From positions 62,001 through 126,000 of the forward strand of contig NZ_FOAV01000010.1 of the NCBI RefSeq assembly GCF_900109745.1: DNA of 64,000 nt, written 5' to 3'. The position numbers were made by a program, and so were the translations under genes. Below the pieces are notes generated by a model. It saw nothing but the letters and a program-made list of their open reading frames with translations, did no database searches and was not told the origin of the DNA. Below, in pieces: positions 57,964-64,000 of this stretch. Position 1 is the first letter of the stretch; each line of letters begins with the position of its first letter. The stretch is from Roseateles sp. YR242. Its GTDB lineage: Bacteria > Pseudomonadota > Gammaproteobacteria > Burkholderiales > Burkholderiaceae_C.

Positions 57964-59095
57964 TCGCGAGGTCAATTGATTCCCCTTCCACGACCACGCG
58001 TTGCAACTGCAAGCCACGGTCCAACACCACCACATCAGCCCAGGCGCCCGGCTTCAGCCGGCCCCGGTCCTCCAACGCCAGGAAGTCCGCCGCGTGGGTC
58101 GATACCCGCCGCGACGCCTCCTCGATCTCCAGCCCCAGCTTCAGCACCAGGTTGCGCAGCGCCTGGTCCATGGTCAGCGTGGAGCCCGCCAAGGTTCCAT
58201 CGGGCAGACGCACGCCGCCCAGGCACTTGGTCACCTTGTGCCGGCCCAGCCGGTATTCACCGTCCGGCATGCCCGCCGCAGCGGTCGAGTCGGTCACACA
58301 GAACAGACAGGGGATGCTGCGCAGCGCCACCCGGATCGCGCCCGGATGCACATGCAGCAGGTCCGGAATGACCTCCGCATAGCGCGCATGGGCCAACGCA
58401 GCCCCCACCATGCCAGGCTCGCGGTGATGCAGCCCCGTCATGGCGTTGAAGAGATGGGTGAAGCCGCCGGCTCCGCGCGCCAGCGCCGCCACGCCGTCCT
58501 CGTAGGTGCCCAGCGTGTGGCCGATCTGCACCTGGAAGCCGGCCTCGCGCAGTTGCGCCACCAGGTCCAGATGCCCCGGCAGCTCGGGGGCGAGCGTGAT
58601 CAGGCGGATGGGCGCGATGTCGTGCAACGCACGCACCTCATCCAGGGCCGCCGCTCTTGCGAAGTCGGGCTGCGCGCCCAGCTTGCCGGGGTTGATGTAG
58701 GGGCCTTCCAGGTGCACGCCCAGCACCCGGGCCCTGCCGGTGGTGCGCTGGTGGCAGGCATCGCTCAAGGCCACCATGGCCGCGCGGATCTCTTCCATCG
58801 GCGCCGTCATCGTGGTGGCCAGCAGAGAGGTCGTGCCGAACCGCGCATGCAGCCGGGCCATCTCGCTGACAGCGTCGCCGCCCTCCATCGTGTCGTGCCC
58901 GCCGCCGCCATGCACATGCAGGTCAATGAAACCCGGCAGCACGATGGGCAGGTCCTGGGCGCCGTGGCGCACCTCGTACTCGCCGACCGCCGTACCGTCG
59001 ATACGGCGGATGCGGCCTTCCTGATGCTCCAGCACACCGCGGATGAATCCGTCAGGCGTCAGAATGAATCCGTCGATATGCTGGGCTTGTGTCAT
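57956..59095 (-). CDS. nagA: N-acetylglucosamine-6-phosphate deacetylase
   Basis: The 379-residue amidohydrolase has DLHVHGGGGHD (metal site, about 58-68), HLEGPYINP (128-136), QIGHTLGTYEDG (about 194), HLFNAMTGLHHREPG (about 218) and TDSTAAAGMP with the catalytic aspartate near 274. It removes acetate from GlcNAc-6-phosphate. The start overlaps the regulator stop by 4 bases (ATGA). Confidence 0.95.
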   Translation of the reverse strand: MTQAQHIDGFILTPDGFIRGVLEHQEGRIRRIDGTAVGEYEVRHGAQDLPIVLPGFIDLHVHGGGGHDTMEGGDAVSEMARLHARFGTTSLLATTMTAPMEEIRAAMVALSDACHQRTTGRARVLGVHLEGPYINPGKLGAQPDFARAAALDEVRALHDIAPIRLITLAPELPGHLDLVAQLREAGFQVQIGHTLGTYEDGVAALARGAGGFTHLFNAMTGLHHREPGMVGAALAHARYAEVIPDLLHVHPGAIRVALRSIPCLFCVTDSTAAAGMPDGEYRLGRHKVTKCLGGVRLPDGTLAGSTLTMDQALRNLVLKLGLEIEEASRRVSTHAADFLALEDRGRLKPGAWADVVVLDRGLQLQRVVVEGESIDLANA

Positions 59096-59835
59096 CCGTC
59101 GCGCCTCATCTCCGCGACGAAGTCGTAGTAATCGCTGCGGCAGTACGAATGGGTCAGCTCCACCGCCTGACCCTGGTCCAGATAGCCCACACGCGTGATG
59201 AACAGCACCGCCTGGCCCACCGGAACTTCCAGCAGACCGGCCAGCCGCGAATCCGCGTTGATGGCACGAATGTGTTGCAGCGCCCGCACCGGCGCCCCGC
59301 CCAGACGGGCCAGATGCTCATACAGGGAACTGTCGACCTTCAGCGGGTCAGGCAGCACGGCCTCGGGCAGCACGCTGAGTTCATAGGCCATCACCACCTG
59401 GTCGGCCAGGCGCAGACGCTCCAGGCGCGCCACCCGTTGGCCGGTGGTCAGCCCCAGGGAAAGCTGCTCGTCCGGCGCCGCCATGGCAAAGCCACGGGTC
59501 AGCCAGCGGCTGCTCGGCTTGAAGCCGCGTTGATGCAATTCCTCGGAGAAGCTGGTCAGGCGCGAAAGCGGCTGCTCCAGCTTGGGCGCGATGTAGTTGC
59601 CGGAACCGCGCTTGCGCACGATGAGGCCCTGCTCCACCAGCCGGTCGATGGCCTTGCGGGCCGTGACACGGGAAAGGTCCAACGTTTCGGACAGCACCCG
59701 CTCGGAGGGCAGTGCCTCGTCCGCCTGGTACTGGCCCTCACGGATGGCCTGCGCCAGCTTGTGGGCCAACTGCATGTACAGCGGCGAAGCGGCTGCGGGA
59801 TCGGGCTTGAATTGGAAGGGCAGCTTAGTGCTCAT
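59092..59835 (-). CDS. nagQ: GntR/HutC family regulator of GlcNAc use (NagQ-like)
   Basis: The 247-residue protein has a winged helix-turn-helix (about 15-80, with LPSERVLSETLDLSRVTARKAIDRL) and a UTRA effector domain (about 95-240). This family senses phosphorylated amino sugars such as GlcNAc-6-phosphate. The gene is second in the operon, so it probably controls itself and its neighbours, perhaps at the TTGGTA-type sites. The ATG at 59835 was taken; a TTG at 59853 would overlap the kinase stop. Confidence 0.9.
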   Translation of the reverse strand: MSTKLPFQFKPDPAAASPLYMQLAHKLAQAIREGQYQADEALPSERVLSETLDLSRVTARKAIDRLVEQGLIVRKRGSGNYIAPKLEQPLSRLTSFSEELHQRGFKPSSRWLTRGFAMAAPDEQLSLGLTTGQRVARLERLRLADQVVMAYELSVLPEAVLPDPLKVDSSLYEHLARLGGAPVRALQHIRAINADSRLAGLLEVPVGQAVLFITRVGYLDQGQAVELTHSYCRSDYYDFVAEMRRDG

Positions 59836-59849
59836 CGGGCGGTTCTCGA

Positions 59850-60794
59850 TCAACGTGAGTCAGAGAGCGCGCCACGGACCAGCCGCAGCGCCCCGTCAGC
59901 CGAGTCGCCTTGAGGCGACACGCAACGGGCCCGAATGTTGCCTGAGAAAAGCGCACCCAACCGCTGTGCCACGCTGCCCGCCAGGGACAGCGGCAGCTGT
60001 TGTGTCGGGTCCAGCGCCAGCGCCAGCGCCTCCAGCTCGCCCACGGCGGCCTCAACCAGCGCCTGTGCGGCAGGGTCGGCCTGAGCCTGCTCAAACACCA
60101 GCGGTGCCAGCTGTGCATAGGCATGCTGTCCGGCCTTGGCCACCCAGGCGGAGACAGCATCCCGGTCCAGCGCATGCCGGGCGCCCGCGGCGGCCCAGAC
60201 CGCACGCGCCAGCGGCCCTGCGGCCGCACGCCCATCCATCGCCTTCTGCGCCACGCGCATGGCCTGGATGCCCAGCCAGGCGCCACTGCCTTCATCCCCG
60301 CCAATCCAGCCCCAGCCGCTGACACACACCAGCGAACCATCGCTGCGCAGCGCCTCGCCCACCGTGCCGGTACCGGCTGCAATCACCCCCCCGGGCTGGC
60401 CCGCATGCGCGCCGAGCACCGTGGTGGTGCCGTCGTTGACCAGTTCGAGATGGGCATACCCCGGTTGGCGCGCCACGAATGCCTGCGCCTGCGCGACCAC
60501 ACCAGCGCCCGAAAGCCCCAGGCCGATGGCCGTCTCGGCCAGCACCAGTGTCGCCAGGCCCGCTTGCCCGGCCGCTTCCTGCACGGCTTCCTGGATATGG
60601 CACCAGGCCTGATCCACCCCTTGGCCCAGCGCGGACGGGCCCGCCTGGCCCTGCCCCAGCAACCGGCCGTACCGGTCACAGAGCCGCACCCGCGTCCCCG
60701 TGCCGCCCCCATCCACGCCCACCAAATGGCGCACGGTGGCGTATTGCGGTTGAAGGGGAGCCGTCCAGATGTCGGCCAGGGTGTCAGCTGTCAT
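59850..60794 (-). CDS. N-acetylglucosamine kinase, BadF/BcrA ATPase family
   Basis: The 314-residue protein has the ASKHA fold: DGGGTGTRVRL (28-38, phosphate-1), GLGLSGAG near 93, LVNDGTTTVLGAH (about 117-129) and GGVIAAGTGTVGEAL with GWGWIGGDEGSG near 165. It is related to bacterial and eukaryotic GlcNAc kinases. It is the first gene of the operon and would phosphorylate GlcNAc imported by the MFS transporter. No ribosome-binding site precedes the ATG at 60794; a GTG 57 bases downstream is an alternative. Confidence 0.87.
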   Translation of the reverse strand: MTADTLADIWTAPLQPQYATVRHLVGVDGGGTGTRVRLCDRYGRLLGQGQAGPSALGQGVDQAWCHIQEAVQEAAGQAGLATLVLAETAIGLGLSGAGVVAQAQAFVARQPGYAHLELVNDGTTTVLGAHAGQPGGVIAAGTGTVGEALRSDGSLVCVSGWGWIGGDEGSGAWLGIQAMRVAQKAMDGRAAAGPLARAVWAAAGARHALDRDAVSAWVAKAGQHAYAQLAPLVFEQAQADPAAQALVEAAVGELEALALALDPTQQLPLSLAGSVAQRLGALFSGNIRARCVSPQGDSADGALRLVRGALSDSR

Positions 60795-60795
60795 G

Positions 60796-60834
60796 ATTAA
60801 TACCAGTTTAGTACCAAAAAACGGAGATCGTCAA
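60796..60834 (-). promoter_or_regulatory. Promoter and candidate operator of the GlcNAc operon
   Basis: On the minus strand TTGACG (60829-60834) is followed after 18 bases by TAAACT (60805-60810). Two adjacent 11-base half-sites, TTGGTACTAAA (60807-60817) and CTGGTATTAAT (60796-60806), cover the -10 region and end one base before the start codon. One helical turn separates them. A GntR-type regulator bound here would block initiation. Transcription would begin near 60798, leaving almost no 5' leader. Confidence 0.55.
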
Positions 60835-61025
60835 TTGGTAGCGCACTGGACTTAACCCTGAGACTGCATCAAACCGATGCGGCCCCGCATCTGCGCCGCT
60901 GTATCACGATGGACACGAGGAGAAACAATGCGCAGAGGTGCGTTTCATCCAAGGCGCGGGCTGCGTAACCACAACCGTACCAGTTGGCGACGACTTGAGT
61001 ATGAGGATCAGCCCGTAGACAGGGG

Positions 61026-61727
61026 TCAGTCCAGGGTCCAGTCGAACTCGGCGCCCTGCTCCCGCAGCCAATGGCGTGCCGTGGAGAAGTGGCCGCAGCC
61101 GATGAAGGGCGCCGGCCCCCGCGTGGCGGAGAGGGGCGAGGGGTGATTGGCCTGCAGCACCAGGTGCTGGGCACCCGCTGCCTGGATCAGGCCGGCCTTG
61201 GCCTGCGCATGGGCACCCCACAGCAGATAGACCTTGGGGGCGGGATCCCTGGCGGTGGCCTCGATGAGCGCATCCGTCAGCGACTCCCAGCCCTTCTTGG
61301 CATGGCTGCCCGCCTGTCCGTCTTCCACGGTCAGGCTGGTGTTGAGCAGCAGCACGCCGCGGCGCGCCCATGCCCCCAGGTGGCCGGACATGGCAGGCTG
61401 CTGGCCCAGATCGCGCAGCAGTTCCTTGAAGATATTGCGCAGCGAGGGCGGCACCTTCTCGCCCGGCGGCACGGAGAACGCCAGGCCTTCAGCCTGACCC
61501 GGGCCGTGGTAAGGGTCCTGGCCAACGATCACCACCTTGACGGCGGACAGCGGTGTGAGCCGCAACGCCCGCAACGGGTCCACTGGATAGATGACGGCGC
61601 CCGCTGCCTGCCGCTCCCGCAGCAGCGCCCGCACACGCTGGCCATCAGCACTGTCAAGCCAGCGGTCCACACTGACCTGCCAGCCCCCGTCGACCTGCCA
61701 GTCGATACCGTCAGTCGCGAGTGTCAT
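61026..61727 (-). CDS. ung: Uracil-DNA glycosylase
   Basis: The 233-residue enzyme removes uracil from DNA. It has GQDPYHGPGQAEGLAFSV (about 68-85, catalytic aspartate in GQDPYH), LLLNTSLTVEDGQAGSHAKKGWE (about 122-144) and HPSPLSATRG near 190, the family-1 motifs. The ATG at 61727 follows the trpC stop by 16 bases, so it lies in the trp unit. A longer in-frame reading overlaps trpC and was rejected. Confidence 0.96.
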   Translation of the reverse strand: MTLATDGIDWQVDGGWQVSVDRWLDSADGQRVRALLRERQAAGAVIYPVDPLRALRLTPLSAVKVVIVGQDPYHGPGQAEGLAFSVPPGEKVPPSLRNIFKELLRDLGQQPAMSGHLGAWARRGVLLLNTSLTVEDGQAGSHAKKGWESLTDALIEATARDPAPKVYLLWGAHAQAKAGLIQAAGAQHLVLQANHPSPLSATRGPAPFIGCGHFSTARHWLREQGAEFDWTLD

Positions 61728-61743
61728 CCGTACGTGTGCGTCA

Positions 61744-62535
61744 TCAGTTGAACAGCGCCGCCAAGGCGGCACCCGGGTCGTCGGCCCGCATGAAGGCCTC
61801 GCCCACCAGGAAGGCATGCACGTCCGCGTCGCGCATGCGCGCCACATCGGCCGGGCCGAGGATGCCGGATTCCGTCACCAGCAGCCGGTCAGCCGGCACC
61901 TGCGCCAGCAGGCCCAGCGTGGTGTCCAGCATCACCTCGAAGGTCTTGAGGTTGCGGTTGTTGATGCCCACCAACGGCGTCTTCAGACGCAGCGCTCGCG
62001 ACAGCTCGTCGCCGTCATGCACTTCCACCAGCACGTCCAGGCCCAGCCCCAGCGCACAGTCCTCCAGCTCGGCCATCTGGCCATCGTCCAGGCTGGCGGC
62101 AATCAGCAAGATGCAGTCCGCCCCCATCGCGCGGGCCTCGTAGACCTGGTAGGGGTCCACCATGAAATCCTTGCGCAGTACCGGCAGCGCACACGCCGCG
62201 CGGGCCGCCTGCAGGTAGGCGACGTCGCCCTGGAAGAAGGGTTTGTCCGTCAGCACGCTCAGGCAGGCCGCACCGTGCTGCTCGTAGCTGCGAGCAATGG
62301 CGGCGGGCTGGAAGTCCTCCCGCAGCACACCCTTGCTGGGGCTGGCTTTCTTCACCTCGGCAATGACCGCACTGCGGCCTGCGGCGATGGCGCGGCGCAG
62401 CGAGGCGCCAAAACCTCGCGTCGGCTCCGTGCGGGCTTCGGCCTCGGCACGCAGCCGTTCCAGCGGCTTCAGCGCACGGGCGGCTGCAACCTCTTCACGC
62501 TTGACCGCGTTGATCCGGTCCAGGATGTCAGCCAT
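61744..62535 (-). CDS. trpC: Indole-3-glycerol phosphate synthase
   Basis: The 263-residue TIM-barrel enzyme closes the indole ring in tryptophan synthesis. It has [13 protein letters not shown] with the catalytic lysine (about 57-69), [15 protein letters not shown] (about 118-132), [10 protein letters not shown] and [10 protein letters not shown]. It is the monofunctional form, without fused TrpF. The ATG overlaps the trpD stop by 8 bases (ATGGCTGA). Confidence 0.97.
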   Translation of the reverse strand: MADILDRINAVKREEVAAARALKPLERLRAEAEARTEPTRGFGASLRRAIAAGRSAVIAEVKKASPSKGVLREDFQPAAIARSYEQHGAACLSVLTDKPFFQGDVAYLQAARAACALPVLRKDFMVDPYQVYEARAMGADCILLIAASLDDGQMAELEDCALGLGLDVLVEVHDGDELSRALRLKTPLVGINNRNLKTFEVMLDTTLGLLAQVPADRLLVTESGILGPADVARMRDADVHAFLVGEAFMRADDPGAALAALFN

Positions 62536-63562
62536 TTGCCGCCTCCTGGGTCGCCGCCACGAACTGGTCCAGCTTGGCACGGGCGGCACCACTGCTGATG
62601 ACCTCACGCGCCTTGCCAATGCCTGCGGCAATGCTGTCCACGACGTTCGCGGCATACAGCGTGGCACCGGCGTTCAGCAGCACGATGTCCCGGGCCGGGC
62701 CGGCCTCGTCGGCCAGCACGCCCAGCAAGATGCGCCGGCTCTCTTCCGGGCCGCTGACCCGCAAGTTGCGGCTGGCCACCATGTGCAGGCCGAAGTCCTC
62801 GGGATGAATCTCGTATTCACGAATCTCGCCGTTGCGCAGTTCTCCCACCATGGTGGAGGCGCCCAACGAAATCTCGTCCATGCCGTCCTTGCCATACACC
62901 ACCACGGCATGCTCGGCGCCCAGGCGTTGCATCACCCGCACCTGGATGCCCACCAGGTCCGGATGGAACACGCCCATCAGGATGTTGGTGGCGCCGGCCG
63001 GATTCGTCAGCGGGCCCAGGATGTTGAAGATGGTGCGCACGCCCAGTTCCTTGCGCACCGGCGCGATGTTCTTCATCGCGGGGTGGTGGTTGGGCGCGAA
63101 CATGAAACCGATGCCGGTCTTGTGCACGCAATCCGCCACCGCCTGCGGCGACAGCGACAGCACCACACCCAGCGCTTCCAGCACATCGGCGCTGCCGGTC
63201 TTGCTGGAGACACTGCGGTTGCCGTGCTTGGCGATCTGCGCGCCGGCGGCCGCAGCCACGAACATCGAGCAGGTGGAAATATTGAAGGTGTGGGCGCCGT
63301 CGCCCCCCGTGCCCACCACATCCACCAGGTGTGGCCCGGGTGCGAGCGGCACCTTCACCGAGAACTCGCGCATGACCTGCGCCGCAGCGGTGATCTCGCC
63401 GATGGTTTCCTTCTTGACCCGCAGGCCGATGAGGATGGCCGCTGCCGTCACCGGAGAGATGTCACCACTCATGATGCGGCGCATCAGGGCCAGCATCTCG
63501 TCGTGGAAGATTTCGCGGTGCTCAATGACCCGGGTCAAGGCTTCGTTGTCGGTCATGGCCAT
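62528..63562 (-). CDS. trpD: Anthranilate phosphoribosyltransferase
   Basis: The 344-residue enzyme couples anthranilate with phosphoribosyl pyrophosphate. It has [17 protein letters not shown] (about 80-96), [21 protein letters not shown] (about 108-128), [20 protein letters not shown] and [12 protein letters not shown], all typical of TrpD. Two ATGs six bases apart (63562 and 63556) are possible. The gene begins 4 bases after the threonine aldolase stop. Confidence 0.97.
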   Translation of the reverse strand: MAMTDNEALTRVIEHREIFHDEMLALMRRIMSGDISPVTAAAILIGLRVKKETIGEITAAAQVMREFSVKVPLAPGPHLVDVVGTGGDGAHTFNISTCSMFVAAAAGAQIAKHGNRSVSSKTGSADVLEALGVVLSLSPQAVADCVHKTGIGFMFAPNHHPAMKNIAPVRKELGVRTIFNILGPLTNPAGATNILMGVFHPDLVGIQVRVMQRLGAEHAVVVYGKDGMDEISLGASTMVGELRNGEIREYEIHPEDFGLHMVASRNLRVSGPEESRRILLGVLADEAGPARDIVLLNAGATLYAANVVDSIAAGIGKAREVISSGAARAKLDQFVAATQEAANG

Positions 63563-63566
63563 GGCC

Positions 63567-64000
63567 TCAGGCTCCCGTGCGCAGGCAGTGCTCGCGGACC
63601 GCCGCGACGGCGCGATCCACCCCCTCGGCATCCACATCCAGATGGGTGACGAAGCGCAGGCGGTACAGGCCGGTGGCCAGCACGCCCCGCTGCTTCAGGT
63701 GGTCCAGCAGGCCCGCGCCACGCGCCGGCTCGATGTCCACAAAAACGATATTGGTCTGCGGCGTTTCCACGCTGACGCCCGGCAGGCCCTGCAGCCCCTC
63801 GGCCAGGCGCTGCGCCAGGGCGTGGTCATCCGCCAGGCGCCGCACGTGGTGGGTCAGCGCGTGGTGCGCGGCGGCTGCCAGGACACCCGCCTGACGCAAG
63901 CCCCCGCCCACCATCTTGCGCCAGCGGTGCGCACGCCCGATGAACTCCCGCGACCCGCACAACACAGAACCTACGGGCGCACCCAGCCCCTTGGAGAAAC
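63567..64000 (-). CDS. Low-specificity L-threonine aldolase, C-terminal part (cut by window edge)
   Basis: The visible 144 codons start inside [16 protein letters not shown], which contains the lysine that binds pyridoxal phosphate in this fold. They continue with [21 protein letters not shown] and a C-terminal domain with QTNIVFVDI. This matches the L-threonine aldolase (LtaE) family, which cleaves threonine to glycine and acetaldehyde. The N-terminal half lies outside the window. It precedes trpD by 4 bases, so it is co-transcribed with trpD, trpC and ung. Confidence 0.85.
   Translation of the reverse strand, partial: FSKGLGAPVGSVLCGSREFIGRAHRWRKMVGGGLRQAGVLAAAAHHALTHHVRRLADDHALAQRLAEGLQGLPGVSVETPQTNIVFVDIEPARGAGLLDHLKQRGVLATGLYRLRFVTHLDVDAEGVDRAVAAVREHCLRTGA

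Noticed and set aside
60876-60891. Hairpin GATGCGG/CCGCATC as a terminator between ung and the GlcNAc operon
   Set aside because: The stem is 7 bp with a 2-base loop and no T-run follows in either direction.

Overview
This GC-rich window is a chromosomal segment of a betaproteobacterium of the order Burkholderiales. The gene orders htpX-fmt-def, LysM protein-dprA-smg and tRNA-Tyr/Gly/Thr-tuf-rpsJ, together with protein similarity recognised by eye, suggest the Roseateles/Mitsuaria/Rubrivivax/Leptothrix group. The genus is an inference. Almost all of the window is conserved chromosomal core; no insertion sequence, prophage, CRISPR array or plasmid gene was seen.

Layout. 1-5 kb: a partial htpX, fmt and def on the minus strand, then a LysM protein, dprA and smg on the plus strand, ending at a 24-bp perfect hairpin terminator. 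5-11 kb: a DUF1631 protein, then secF, secD and yajC on the minus strand. 11-15.8 kb: a GntR/FCD regulator overlapping a hydroxyproline-epimerase-type gene, an orphan fused osmoprotectant ABC protein, and an HDOD protein. 16-21 kb: a livH, livMG (fused), livF transporter without its binding protein, an enoyl-CoA hydratase-like protein and a GAF protein. 21-27 kb: two paralogous small four-cysteine proteins flanking tdk, then proQ, a DTW-domain gene, selD, an uncharacterised gene and two identical-looking initiator tRNA genes. 27-29 kb: dsbD.

29.5-47 kb is the ribosomal protein supercluster on the minus strand (transcribed from 47 kb downward): tRNA-Tyr, tRNA-Gly, tRNA-Thr, tuf, rpsJ, rplCDWB, rpsS, rplV, rpsC, rplP, rpmC, rpsQ, a peroxiredoxin, rplNXE, rpsNH, rplFR, rpsE, rpmD, rplO, secY, rpmJ, rpsMK, rpsD, rpoA, rplQ. 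It appears divided into several transcription units: a terminator and promoter between rpsJ and rplC, a consensus promoter between the peroxiredoxin and rplN, and a promoter with a terminator-like hairpin ahead of rpsD. Between secY and rpmJ lies the relic of infA: both ends of the gene are still readable, but the middle and the start codon are gone.

47-48 kb is a gene-free stretch filled with successive blocks of 5- to 8-base tandem repeats. 48-61 kb is an N-acetylglucosamine/chitin-type regulon: a divergent TonB-dependent receptor, and on the minus strand a tightly overlapping operon of a sugar kinase, a GntR regulator (nagQ-like), nagA, a SIS-type deaminase (nagB-II), nagZ, an AmpG-like MFS transporter, a GH16 glycosidase and a NagX-like membrane acyltransferase. 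Repeated TTGGTA-type half-sites upstream of both units are candidate operators. The window ends with ung, trpC, trpD and a partial threonine aldolase gene.

No wholly new multi-gene system could be demonstrated. The most unusual items are the infA relic, the microsatellite block, the paired small cysteine proteins, the peroxiredoxin-split ribosomal operon with its long leader, and the operator-overlapping start of the GlcNAc operon.
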